Origin: Bacteroidota bacterium
GTDB lineage: Bacteria > Bacteroidota > Bacteroidia > Bacteroidales > B18-G4
NCBI GenBank assembly: GCA_003648575.1
Contig: QMPN01000054.1
Coordinates: forward strand, 1-14,084
DNA: 14,084 bases
Direction of reading: 5' to 3'
The notes under the pieces were generated by a model. That model made no database searches. It saw only the letters and a list, made by a program, of their open reading frames with translations, and was not told where the DNA came from. The position numbers and the translations under genes were made by a program. Below are positions 1 to 7,422 of this stretch, piece after piece. Each line of letters starts with the position of its first letter. Within the stretch, counting starts at the first letter, position 1.

Positions 1-183
1 AAGAATATCCTTAAAAAGATACAGGAAGACCGTAGTGTTACGGCGCTTGTTTCCAGCCACGACCTGCAGCATGTAACCGAGGTGTGCGAGCGCATTGTGA
101 TCCTGGAAAGCGGAAATGTTGTGAAAGACATCAAGACTACTGCCACAACCCTGAAGGACCTGGAGAAATACTTTTCAGTATAA
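1..183 (+). CDS. ABC transporter ATP-binding protein, C-terminal fragment
   Basis: The frame is open from the first base to a TAA at 181-183 and gives the last 60 residues of a protein whose start lies outside the window. It contains a TALVSSHDLQHV stretch, which is the H-loop (switch) histidine region of ABC ATPases, followed by a typical C-terminal ...ERIVILESGNVV segment. The ATPase would energise a membrane transporter from the cytoplasmic side. Walker A, signature and Walker B motifs are not in the window, so the substrate and subfamily cannot be judged; the shape suits an ABC-2-type export ATPase, but that is inference. A 7-bp periodic repeat tract starts two bases after the stop. Confidence 0.85.
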   Translation, partial: KNILKKIQEDRSVTALVSSHDLQHVTEVCERIVILESGNVVKDIKTTATTLKDLEKYFSV

Positions 184-184
184 T

Positions 185-212
185 TTCTGACTTCTGACTT
201 CAGACTTCTGGT
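185..212. repeat. Heptamer tandem repeat, 4 units
   Basis: Four consecutive 7-bp units begin two bases after the ABC ATPase stop codon: TTCTGAC twice, then TTCAGAC, then TTCTGGT. The remainder of this gap, to the next gene at 354, holds an inverted repeat and a possible -7 box but no gene or convincing terminator. Confidence 0.75.
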
Positions 213-300
213 ATCTTATTTTTTCTTAAGCGTCTCTGAAGGAAGTTCCCCAAACTACTTCTCTTCCCCAGATAGTAAAAATTACCCTTAATAAAAATTA

Positions 301-322
301 TTCAAGCCTGCTGACGCTTGAA
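301..322. promoter_or_regulatory. Inverted repeat upstream of the DUF5686-type gene
   Basis: TTCAAGC at 301-307 and GCTTGAA at 316-322 are perfect 7-bp inverted arms around an 8-nt spacer. The element ends 10 bp before the possible -7 box at 332-339, so it would cover roughly -45 to -24 of that promoter. This geometry suits a dimeric regulator. An RNA hairpin belonging to the upstream gene is the alternative. Confidence 0.35.
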
Positions 323-331
323 ATTATCCCG

Positions 332-339
332 TATCTTTA
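332..339 (+). promoter_or_regulatory. Possible -7 box for the DUF5686-type gene
   Basis: TATCTTTA matches five of the six fixed positions of the Bacteroidota -7 consensus TAnnTTTG. It would start transcription near 346, only about 8 nt before the ATG at 354. No clear -33 TTTG element is visible at the expected distance. Confidence 0.4.
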
Positions 340-353
340 CTTGGAATAATGAT

Positions 354-2816
354 ATGGAGCACTATTTCACTCAGCGATTTTTTCTGACATTTCTGTTTTT
401 GATTGCAGTTACTATACTGCGTTCACAGTCCACTACTATCAGCGGGAAGGTAATGGATGTTGAAACAGGCGAACCTCTTGCGTTCGTGAATATTGTTATG
501 AATGAAAGCCATCAGGGTAGTGCAACGGACATTGACGGGAAGTTCAGGATAAGGACGAGTGAGCCAGCCGATTATCTGAAGCTTACTTACGTGGGTTATG
601 AATCCCAGCTGTTTCCAATCAATGGGAAAAATGAGGGTCTGAAGATCTTTATGAAGAAAATCCCATATGAATTGCAGGAAGTGCTTATCCTTCCGGGAAT
701 CAACCCGGCGCACCGCATCATTCATAATGTGGTGGAAAACCGCGACATCAATAACCCGGAAAAGATGCGGTCTTTTTCCTATACTTCCTATGAGAAGGTC
801 ATCTTCACCCTTGACCTGGATTCACTTCGTATGATTGATACTATGATGCTGGATACGAATTCATTGGAGGTTAGAAGGTTCATCGACCGGCAGGATATCT
901 TCATAGCTGAGTCGGTTACAGAAAGAAAATTCCTTCACCCGGAGCGGAATCGTGAAAATGTTATTGCTACAAGGGTTTCCGGAATGAAGGATCCCATGTT
1001 CGTTTTCCTGGTGTCGCAGGTACAATCAACATCCTTTTACCAGGAACTGATAAATATTGGCCGGAGCGAATATGTGAACCCCATCAGCCGCGGAAGTACA
1101 TCAAAATATACCTTCATTATTGAAGATACCGCATACTCGCAGCAGAATGATACCATCTTTATTATCTCATACCGGCCAAGAGCAGGTACCAACTTCGATG
1201 GCTTGACAGGGGTGTTGTCGATAAATTCTCATAAGTGGGCCATTCAGAATGTGATCGCTGAACCTGCTATCGATGACGGGGCCTTTACCATCAGGATACA
1301 GCAGCAATACGAATTTATCGGTGGTGAACAGTGGTTTCCAGTGCAACTCAATACGGATGTTAACATAAAAGCACTGGGTGCTGCGGTGAACGACGAGCGC
1401 TACTCTTTTGTTGGCGTTGGGAAAAGTTATATTCGTGATATTGAACTGAATCCCGAACTGGTCAGGAGGGAGTTTAATAATATCGAAGTGGATGTCGATC
1501 CCAATGCGCACGACCGCAGCGAAGAATACTGGGCAATTTATCGTGCCGATAGCCTGACAGCGCGTGACAGGAGGACCTACGAATTCATGGACAGTGTTGG
1601 GAAGGAAGTAAATTTCGACAGGCTGGCAAAGACTATTGAAACGATCATAACCGGTAGGATCCCTTACAAATTTATCGATTTCGATATGCATAAATTTCTG
1701 CGCTATAACCAGTATGAAGGTCTTTATCTGGGTTTGGGAATGCATACCAACGACAGGCTGTCGAGAAGGTTCAAGATCGGTGGCTTTTGGGGTTATGGAT
1801 TTAAGGATATGACTGCCAAATATGGGGGTGATGTGAGCGCTATCCTTCACAAAAACAGTGAACTCGAGGTAAAAGCAGGATATTTTTATGATGTAACTGA
1901 AAGCGCTGGCGTTGACTATTTCGAGGACGAAAAGTCTTTCCTCAGGGGTGAAGGTTACAGGAATTTCCTCATCCGGAGGATGAACATGACAGAAAGGGCA
2001 TACGCTTCCCTGCAGTTCAGGGCCCTGCGTCATTTCAAATGGAATGTCAGTGTAAGGAGTGAGCATAAACAAGCTTTCCCGGATTACTATTACGGCCAGA
2101 GCGCCAATGGCACCTCTATGCTGAAGAATGACTTTAATTTTACCGAATTGTCAGCGGGATTTCGCTTTGCCTTCAGGGAGAAATTCCTGCGAACAAAACG
2201 GATCAAAATCTCATTGGGGACGAAATATCCGGTCGTGCGTTTTCAGTATACACATGGATTTGATAACATGCTGAATGGTGAATTCGAATACAATCGTTTC
2301 GACATCAACATTACCGAATCCTTTTACATCAAGTACCTGGGAATGACCACCTTCGAAGTACGCGCCGGCTATATCGATGGTGATCTGCCATATTGCAACC
2401 TGTACAATGGAAACGGCAGCTACAGGGTATTTACCATCTATGCCGCCAACAGCTTTGCCACCATGCGCATGAACGAATTCCTGAGTAATCGCTATGTCGC
2501 GCTATACTTCACACATAACTTTGGCTCACTGCTTGTGAAGACCCGCTTTTTCTCCCCTGAGATCGCACTGGCTACCAACATTGCCTTTGGCGACCTCAAC
2601 AATGAAGCACAGCATCATAACGTAGCCTATAGCACCATGGAAAAAGGATATTATGAATCGGGTATACTCTTTCATGGCCTCCTCGATCTGAAATTCTATA
2701 AAATTGGTGCAGGTGTATTCTACCGTTACGGACCGTATAGCTTTGATAAAACAGGCGATAACTTTGCCTATAAAGTGAGTATTGTTTTTCCAATTGAAAG
2801 TGTGAAGCGGCAGTAA
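354..2816 (+). CDS. DUF5686-type outer-membrane protein with carboxypeptidase-regulatory-like domain
   Basis: 820 residues from the ATG at 354. An in-frame TTG at 318 would add 12 residues, but it precedes the possible -7 box and sits in an inverted repeat, and the ATG puts the hydrophobic signal segment (about residues 8-24, ending LRSQS) at the usual distance from the start. Residues ~29-110 form a carboxypeptidase-regulatory-like beta-sandwich, recognisable from ISGKVMDVETGEPLAFVNI, DIDGKFRI and YVGYES. This N-terminal domain is common in Bacteroidota surface proteins, where in SusC-like proteins it precedes the plug. No TonB plug is evident here. The rest resembles the DUF5686 family, and the last ~350 residues are rich in alternating aromatic/polar strands typical of an outer-membrane beta-barrel. 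Function is unknown. The stop codon lies inside a shared hairpin terminator with the convergent permease gene. Confidence 0.85.
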   Translation: MEHYFTQRFFLTFLFLIAVTILRSQSTTISGKVMDVETGEPLAFVNIVMNESHQGSATDIDGKFRIRTSEPADYLKLTYVGYESQLFPINGKNEGLKIFMKKIPYELQEVLILPGINPAHRIIHNVVENRDINNPEKMRSFSYTSYEKVIFTLDLDSLRMIDTMMLDTNSLEVRRFIDRQDIFIAESVTERKFLHPERNRENVIATRVSGMKDPMFVFLVSQVQSTSFYQELINIGRSEYVNPISRGSTSKYTFIIEDTAYSQQNDTIFIISYRPRAGTNFDGLTGVLSINSHKWAIQNVIAEPAIDDGAFTIRIQQQYEFIGGEQWFPVQLNTDVNIKALGAAVNDERYSFVGVGKSYIRDIELNPELVRREFNNIEVDVDPNAHDRSEEYWAIYRADSLTARDRRTYEFMDSVGKEVNFDRLAKTIETIITGRIPYKFIDFDMHKFLRYNQYEGLYLGLGMHTNDRLSRRFKIGGFWGYGFKDMTAKYGGDVSAILHKNSELEVKAGYFYDVTESAGVDYFEDEKSFLRGEGYRNFLIRRMNMTERAYASLQFRALRHFKWNVSVRSEHKQAFPDYYYGQSANGTSMLKNDFNFTELSAGFRFAFREKFLRTKRIKISLGTKYPVVRFQYTHGFDNMLNGEFEYNRFDINITESFYIKYLGMTTFEVRAGYIDGDLPYCNLYNGNGSYRVFTIYAANSFATMRMNEFLSNRYVALYFTHNFGSLLVKTRFFSPEIALATNIAFGDLNNEAQHHNVAYSTMEKGYYESGILFHGLLDLKFYKIGAGVFYRYGPYSFDKTGDNFAYKVSIVFPIESVKRQ

Positions 2817-2860
2817 AAAGGAGACCTGGCAGGTCCCCGACCTGCCAGGTCTCCTTTTTA
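2814..2860. terminator. Bidirectional hairpin terminator containing both stop codons
   Basis: A perfect 22-bp inverted repeat, arms 2814-2835 and 2839-2860, surrounds a CCC loop. The core of the left arm is GGAGACCTGGCAGGTC. The arms end in A-tracts and T-tracts, so each strand reads as a GC-rich stem followed by five Us, the form of an intrinsic terminator in both directions. The outer triplets are the stop codons of the two convergent genes: TAA at 2814-2816 (+) and TTA at 2858-2860 (TAA on the minus strand). Confidence 0.93.
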
Positions 2861-3760
2861 TTGCGCAAAGTAAATAATCAGCGGGATAACCACCAAACCT
2901 GCCATGATACCATATGATACCATCGATGCGGCATATTCTTTGTCAAGTTTCTCCATGGAGGCGTATACTATTGAATTAAACCCAACAGGAGCTGATGAAC
3001 CAATCAGCACAATAGTTTTGATCAATCCTTCCAGTCCGAGGGCAAAACAAAATGCCCATCCGATCAGGAAACCGATCGCGATCCTGATAAAGATCCCTGC
3101 AAATACAGCTTTTGGATTGATCAGCTTCAGCTTGAAGAAAATACCCAGGGCGATCATGATCAAGGGTATGGTGAGGTCGCCCAGGATCTGGAAAAGGTGG
3201 GCGGGCATAGGAGGGATTTCTGTGTTGGTCAGGTTGAGTACAATCCCGGTGATCAGGGCCCAGATAGGTGGGTTGTACAGAAATTTCTTCATCATTCCCT
3301 TAGAACTTGTTCCGTCTTCGCCATACCTGGCAGCGATAAAGTAGACCAGGGTAAATGCGAGTATGGCATTGCTCACATCGAACATGGATAATAGAGCCAG
3401 GCCTTCATCCCCGTAGGCGGCAATGATAAAAGGCAGTGCGAAACCTATATTCATGATCATAGTACCGGCCAGCAATACACCGTGTGTCTTACGGTCGAGA
3501 TGCATAAACTTTCCGGTCAGGAAGGATATCCCAAACTGAATCATGATCACCGTAAAAGAGATCACCGGCAGCCAGGCAAACTCACCGATAAGCTCAACCC
3601 GGGTAAGGGAAAGGATCACCAGGGCCGGCAGGGCGAGATAAAACACCACCTTCATGAATACATCGCCGTGTTCGGATTTCAGTACACCCAGTAACTTCAG
3701 GATATACCCCAGCACGAAAATGAAGATTACCGGTAGTATCTTATATGCCAGACTTTCCAT
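2858..3760 (-). CDS. AEC-family transporter (auxin efflux carrier-like permease)
   Basis: A 300-residue, strongly hydrophobic protein with about ten predicted membrane segments spread over its whole length and no cleavable signal. The layout, including the N-terminal ILPVIFIFVLGYILKLLGVL helix, the N-(x)-GFALPFI segment near residue 105 and the SSAPVGFNSIVYA region near residue 255, fits the AEC (auxin efflux carrier/malonate transporter) family of inner-membrane secondary transporters. Bacterial members move small organic anions or similar solutes; the substrate cannot be read from sequence. It is the last gene of a minus-strand operon: its ATG lies 3 bp after the TPR-like gene's stop, and transcription should end in the hairpin at 2814-2860. 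Length is normal for the family. Confidence 0.87.
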   Translation of the reverse strand: MESLAYKILPVIFIFVLGYILKLLGVLKSEHGDVFMKVVFYLALPALVILSLTRVELIGEFAWLPVISFTVIMIQFGISFLTGKFMHLDRKTHGVLLAGTMIMNIGFALPFIIAAYGDEGLALLSMFDVSNAILAFTLVYFIAARYGEDGTSSKGMMKKFLYNPPIWALITGIVLNLTNTEIPPMPAHLFQILGDLTIPLIMIALGIFFKLKLINPKAVFAGIFIRIAIGFLIGWAFCFALGLEGLIKTIVLIGSSAPVGFNSIVYASMEKLDKEYAASMVSYGIMAGLVVIPLIIYFAQ

Positions 3761-3763
3761 TTT

Positions 3764-5056
3764 TTAAAATCCCCTGACTTCAACTTCTTTCTCTTCATAA
3801 AAGACCGCCTTTTCATCCAGTCCCAGGGAGTTGGATAGTTGAATAAGGGCTCTGATGGTTTGTAGGCTGTATGAATTCAGCTGATATGCTTGTTCCATAT
3901 AGGTGAAAGCGTTCCTGAAGTACAGGTTGGCCTCATTGTATAAACTGTCGGCAACTATATCATCATCCTGGTTGAGCCCTTGTAAATATGCTTCAGAACC
4001 CAGATTATTATACACGGCCCCGATATTAAAATAGGCAAGGTCCTGTGAATCATCAATGCTGATGGCAGTTTTATAGGCGTCGATGGAAAGGAGCGCATCC
4101 ACATTCTCCAGGATGTTGGCATAAGCTAAATTGATATTATAGTCTTCCGGATATAGTACCAGCACCTCCTGGAAACGGACCAGGGCATCCTCCCTCAATG
4201 TGGGATCGTTCAAATATATGTCAAGCTCAAATCCGATCAGGTCCATGATACCATGATCGTATGCCATTCGCTGTTGTGGGCTTAGTGTACCATTTAAGCT
4301 GTGCCTGCTATAATCGGTGTTTAGCATATTTTCCCCGTCCATAAGTGTAGCCAGTGCGAGGCCGTTGTTCTTCTGCCAGTAGCGTTCTACGATGGCTTTT
4401 CTAAAGAAAACGTAGGCCATCAGAAAATCAGCCTCTACCGGTGGACGTTGTTTATATGTTGTTGTGCTTTCTGAGAAATGTTCATAGGCGGTGCTTGTAT
4501 CTCCCAGTGCCAGCTCTGCCTGTCCGAGCAGGTCGCATGCCAGGTAAGTAGGTGAGATGTCCCAGGCGGCTTCCAGGTATCCTTTTGCGGCAAGTAGGGC
4601 TGCATGTCGTACATTTTCCGGCTGATCCGGGTTATTCCCGGTATTCAAAGCCGACAGTCCTGTTTGCAGAATGGGATTAAAGAGCCCGTTCAGGTCATTT
4701 TCAATGTCAGCCTGCAGCTTGTGATCAGCAGTTTTCAGCGCTTCCATATAATCGAAATAACTTTCGATAAGAGCATTTTGCATGCTCTGCAGCTTTTCCT
4801 GATCACGATTTTCCATAGCCAGCCTGAGTACCTGCACCCTTGATTTGGCAAGGTAGTAATACGCTGCAGCGATATAATCGCCGCTCAACTCATCGATGCT
4901 GGCCAGAGCATCGCCTGCCAGCTTATAGGTTTTCTCGTATTCCCCTTCCGAAAATGCCTGTATGGCATTCGAAACCTTGCTGTTCTGACTCATGAGGGAA
5001 GAAAGCCCTACAAAAGTTGCCAGGAATAATACAATTATGATTGTAATGACTCTCAT
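3764..5056 (-). CDS. Exported TPR-like repeat protein of unknown function
   Basis: 430 residues with a Sec signal peptide (about residues 1-24: MRV, a hydrophobic run of I/V/L/F, then SSLMSQ). There is no lipobox cysteine, so the mature protein is probably periplasmic. The rest is almost entirely helical, with alanine/tyrosine-rich helix pairs of TPR character, for example around residues 30-70 (SEGEYEKTYKLAGDAL), 155-200 (AKGYLEAAWDISPTYLACDL) and 285-400 (RFQEVLVLYPEDYNINLAYA, then AYFNIGAVYNNLG). Such repeats bind peptides or partner proteins; there is no enzymatic motif. Its ATG overlaps the CYTH gene's stop by 4 nt (ATGA at 5053-5056), and the permease gene follows after 3 bp, so all three are probably co-translated. 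The biological link between them is not apparent. Confidence 0.8.
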   Translation of the reverse strand: MRVITIIIVLFLATFVGLSSLMSQNSKVSNAIQAFSEGEYEKTYKLAGDALASIDELSGDYIAAAYYYLAKSRVQVLRLAMENRDQEKLQSMQNALIESYFDYMEALKTADHKLQADIENDLNGLFNPILQTGLSALNTGNNPDQPENVRHAALLAAKGYLEAAWDISPTYLACDLLGQAELALGDTSTAYEHFSESTTTYKQRPPVEADFLMAYVFFRKAIVERYWQKNNGLALATLMDGENMLNTDYSRHSLNGTLSPQQRMAYDHGIMDLIGFELDIYLNDPTLREDALVRFQEVLVLYPEDYNINLAYANILENVDALLSIDAYKTAISIDDSQDLAYFNIGAVYNNLGSEAYLQGLNQDDDIVADSLYNEANLYFRNAFTYMEQAYQLNSYSLQTIRALIQLSNSLGLDEKAVFYEEKEVEVRGF

Positions 5057-5565
5057 CCTTCTATTTCCAGTAAGAGGTCGCTGTATGATATGGAGATCAG
5101 CTGCTCTTCGCCAATATTTAATGCATCCATGTAATGATTACACTGCCTGTTCAGGCCAAATTCTTCACCTTCTTCACCAATGGCCTCGATCTCGATGAAA
5201 CTGCCAAGGCCTTCTACCTGGTCAATATGGAATTTCACATTGTCGATGAAATGAATGTCGCGTAGCTTGTCAACTACTACCAATATTCCCAGTGTTTCTT
5301 CAAGGATGTTTTTCAGCCCTGGGTCGTTGCTGCAAGGATACAATATCACATCCGATCTTTTTGGTCCGGCATGGTCGCTCCTTTTATAAAAGATCAGGTT
5401 GTTCTCTATATTTCCTTCACGAAGCTTCAGCCGCCCTTCGTCCACTTTAAAGTAAGTGTCAACCTGGTGGTCTGTCCCTTTATGTTCTGCATTTAACCCG
5501 GATAAGATCTTGGCTGCCCCGGCAGGATCCGGGCAGCGGGCTTTTATTTCAATATTTACCGGCAT
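5053..5565 (-). CDS. CYTH-domain protein (class IV adenylate cyclase/CyaB-like)
   Basis: 170 residues covering a complete CYTH fold, a closed beta-tunnel whose charged lining binds triphosphates and divalent metal. The N-terminal strand reads NIEIKA (residues 4-9), the position of the family's ExExK motif, with Asn in place of the first Glu. Other expected elements are DTYF (36-39), GRLKLREG (44-51), the ILYP strand (74-77), DNVKFHIDQVEGLGSFIEIEA (108-128, metal-binding acidic residues) and SYSDLL near the end. Relatives are annotated as class IV adenylate cyclases or thiamine-triphosphatase-like enzymes. Which reaction this one carries out is not determinable, and many CYTH proteins are inorganic or organic triphosphatases. 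First gene of the three-gene minus operon, with a possible -7 box directly before its ATG. Confidence 0.85.
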   Translation of the reverse strand: MPVNIEIKARCPDPAGAAKILSGLNAEHKGTDHQVDTYFKVDEGRLKLREGNIENNLIFYKRSDHAGPKRSDVILYPCSNDPGLKNILEETLGILVVVDKLRDIHFIDNVKFHIDQVEGLGSFIEIEAIGEEGEEFGLNRQCNHYMDALNIGEEQLISISYSDLLLEIEG

Positions 5566-5571
5566 ATGTTA

Positions 5572-5579
5572 CAAAGCTA
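5572..5579 (-). promoter_or_regulatory. Possible -7 box for the CYTH-TPR-permease operon
   Basis: On the minus strand this reads TAGCTTTG, an exact TAnnTTTG match. It lies 6 bp before the ATG, so transcription would begin within a few bases of the start codon and give a leaderless or nearly leaderless mRNA. No -33 element is evident. The 148-bp gap to the methyltransferase gene holds nothing else I can support. Confidence 0.5.
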
Positions 5580-5713
5580 AGAAATTTAGGTATGCTTATT
5601 TTTCATTGTATTCTTCCGGGAATAGTGCCATACCCGAAAGCAAGATCATTCACCCTGCGGATGCCGGTTTTATCACCGTCTTCTTCACTCCGTATAATTA
5701 CATTTACGTTTTA

Positions 5714-6310
5714 TCACTTTTTTTGTCCAATAAATCTAATTATTTCAGCATCACCCCGGTGGGCAAAGCTTTCGTCATGAAAGACGCTCAAATAGTCAGC
5801 ATATATGATCTCCAGGGACGGGAAATCTTCTTTTATTTCTGCGAGATCATATAGCAATTCAAGGTCTTTCGGCCCGCCGGAATCATTTCCAAACTGCTTT
5901 TTGCTGAACACTTCCATCACCAGACGGCCACCCGGTTTGAGGGCAGATAGAAATGCTTTATGGTAAAGGCGGCGCTCCGATGGGTAGAGGTGTACATATA
6001 TGAGAGCGAGCATGTCGAAGGTGTTTACTTCGATGGAATAATCGGCAAGCTCGTTAGCATCATAATGAATGGAAACACCATGCTCCTCAGCTAGCATCAA
6101 AGCTTTTTTTCTTCCCATTTTGCTCTGGTCAAAGGCGTACACCTCCCATCCCATCCTGGCAGCATAAACTGAATTGCGTCCTTCACCATCGCCCGGAAGC
6201 AGGATCTTGCCCGGCTTTCCATTATCGATGCAGGATTTAAAGAAAGCATTGGGCTCTTTTCCGTAATAATACCTCTCAGGAGCGTAACGTTCATCCCAGA
6301 ATTTACTCAT
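5714..6310 (-). CDS. Class I SAM-dependent methyltransferase, TehB-like
   Basis: 198 residues, a complete small Rossmann-fold methyltransferase. The N-terminal FWDERYAPERYYYGKEPN segment is typical of the TehB/tellurite-resistance-type group. Motif I is ILLPGDGEGRNSVYAA (36-51), an acidic residue ending the second strand (D61) would bind the SAM ribose, motif II-like FDMLALIYVH is at 98-107, and LKPGGRLVMEVFS is at 124-136. The C-terminus AHRGDAEIIRFIGQKK closes the sheet as in relatives. The methyl acceptor is unknown; the family label does not prove tellurite resistance. It is divergent from the radical SAM gene and 148 bp upstream of the CYTH operon, which appears to have its own promoter. 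Confidence 0.88.
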   Translation of the reverse strand: MSKFWDERYAPERYYYGKEPNAFFKSCIDNGKPGKILLPGDGEGRNSVYAARMGWEVYAFDQSKMGRKKALMLAEEHGVSIHYDANELADYSIEVNTFDMLALIYVHLYPSERRLYHKAFLSALKPGGRLVMEVFSKKQFGNDSGGPKDLELLYDLAEIKEDFPSLEIIYADYLSVFHDESFAHRGDAEIIRFIGQKK

Positions 6311-6328
6311 ATCATCTAATTATGAGCA

Positions 6329-6336
6329 CGAAACTA
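6329..6336 (-). promoter_or_regulatory. Weak possible -7 box for the methyltransferase gene
   Basis: The minus strand reads TAGTTTCG, five of six fixed positions of TAnnTTTG, placed 18 bp upstream of the ATG at 6310. Supported only by position and partial consensus. Confidence 0.25.
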
Positions 6337-6347
6337 CTTAATTTTCC

Positions 6348-6375
6348 GTAGACAGCAGACAGAATTCAGAAGGCT
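6348..6375. repeat. Degenerate heptamer repeat, about 4 units
   Basis: Units GTAGACA, GCAGACA, GAATTCA and GAAGGCT run in a 7-bp register in the divergent gap between the methyltransferase and radical SAM genes. Only the first two are close copies, so this call depends on the clearer tracts elsewhere in the window. Confidence 0.35.
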
Positions 6376-6382
6376 TTTATAT

Positions 6383-6390
6383 TAACTTTG
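6383..6390 (+). promoter_or_regulatory. Possible -7 box for the radical SAM gene
   Basis: TAACTTTG is an exact TAnnTTTG match, 19 bp before the first of three consecutive ATG codons at 6410. A -33 element is not obvious. Confidence 0.5.
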
Positions 6391-6409
6391 TTGAAACGGT
6401 GCTTTATAT

Positions 6410-7420
6410 ATGATGATGCGTGCTGAATGCTTCGATGCTATACATTTTGTCAGAAAACTTTCCCTGCGGAAGTTGTTGAACTACACCTGCGTCAGATTGA
6501 GTTTTTGTTTCAGTGTTGTATTAGGAAGAAGTAAGCATACAGGCAGGCCCGTCAGCCTTTCCATTGAACCAACAACAGCATGTGGTTTAAGTTGCCCGGA
6601 ATGCCCGAGCGGATTAAAGCAGTTTACCCGCCCTCGGGGGATGATGGCCATGAAGGATTTTGCGAAAATCGTTGATCAGACAGGGAAGAGGCTCATATAC
6701 CTCACTTTGTACTTCCAGGGGGAACCCATCCTTAATCCGAATATCTACGGCATGATCAATTATGCTCATCAGAAAGGGATTTACACAGCCACCTCCACCA
6801 ATGGACAGGATCTATCCGATGAAAACGCACGCCGCCTGGTTGAATCAGGCCTTGATCGCCTGATCATTTCCATGGACGGTACAAATCTGGAAACCTATGA
6901 AAGATACAGGATAGGTGGTGATGTGGAGAAAGTAAAAGAAGGGATTAAGAATATCGCAAGATGGAAGCATGAGCTGGGAAGCCGGAAACCCTATGTCATT
7001 ATTCAATTCCTGGTGCTAAAGACTAATGAGCATCAGATCCCGGCCATGAAGAAGCTCAGCAAAGAGTTGGAGGCAGATAAGCTGCAGCTAAAAGCCGCCC
7101 AGGTTTATAATTTTGAGAAGGACACAGAAATGATCCCTGATCATCCAAAATATGCACGCTATGTCCGCGGGGCGGATGCTTGTTGGGAATTAAAGAAACC
7201 CATAAGGAACCGTTGCTTCAGGATGTGGAGCGGGGCCATTGTTACATGGGATGGCAGGGTTGTGCCATGCTGCTTCGACAAAGATGCTGATCATCAGATG
7301 GGGAAATTGGAAAATCTTACTTTTCAGGAAATATGGAAAGGGAAGAAGTACAAAGAATTCAGAAGTCAGATACTTGAAAATCGAAGTAGAATTGAGATTT
7401 GCAGGAATTGTAGTGAGTAA
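6410..7420 (+). CDS. Radical SAM/SPASM domain protein
   Basis: 336 residues. Cysteines 58, 62 and 65 in ACGLSCPECPSG form the CxxxCxxC motif that holds the SAM-binding [4Fe-4S] cluster, followed by the GGE-like FQGEP (102-106) and ISMDG (154-158) of the TIM-barrel core. A SPASM-type C-terminal region has C269, the C287-C288 pair in VVPCCFDKDA, and C331 and C334 in EICRNCSE, positioned to hold auxiliary Fe-S clusters. SPASM proteins typically modify peptides or other substrates by radical chemistry; the substrate here is unknown and no precursor peptide gene is visible next to it. From memory, relatives in this phylum continue some residues beyond CxNCTE with a GTK-like tail, whereas this one stops at CRNCSE, exactly where a heptamer repeat tract begins. 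Three consecutive ATGs (6410, 6413, 6416) could serve as start, and translation could also begin further in. Confidence 0.88.
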   Translation: MMMRAECFDAIHFVRKLSLRKLLNYTCVRLSFCFSVVLGRSKHTGRPVSLSIEPTTACGLSCPECPSGLKQFTRPRGMMAMKDFAKIVDQTGKRLIYLTLYFQGEPILNPNIYGMINYAHQKGIYTATSTNGQDLSDENARRLVESGLDRLIISMDGTNLETYERYRIGGDVEKVKEGIKNIARWKHELGSRKPYVIIQFLVLKTNEHQIPAMKKLSKELEADKLQLKAAQVYNFEKDTEMIPDHPKYARYVRGADACWELKKPIRNRCFRMWSGAIVTWDGRVVPCCFDKDADHQMGKLENLTFQEIWKGKKYKEFRSQILENRSRIEICRNCSE

Positions 7421-7422
7421 TA

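Noticed and set aside
318..353. Upstream TTG start adding 12 residues to the DUF5686-type protein
   Set aside because: The TTG lies before the candidate -7 box and inside an inverted repeat; the ATG at 354 gives a normal signal peptide.
1167..2072. A 301-codon open frame on the minus strand opposite the DUF5686-type gene
   Set aside because: The plus-strand protein is continuous with a signal peptide and known domain; the antisense translation is irregular with no signal, domain or promoter.
5623..5650. Possible hairpin CCGGGAATAG...CATACCCG as a terminator for the methyltransferase gene
   Set aside because: Only about four strong pairs form before mismatches, and no U-tract follows on the minus strand.
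5456..5854. A plus-strand open frame spanning the methyltransferase-CYTH gap
   Set aside because: It overlaps the antisense of two well-supported genes, and its part in the 148-bp gap shows no domain or clear promoter.
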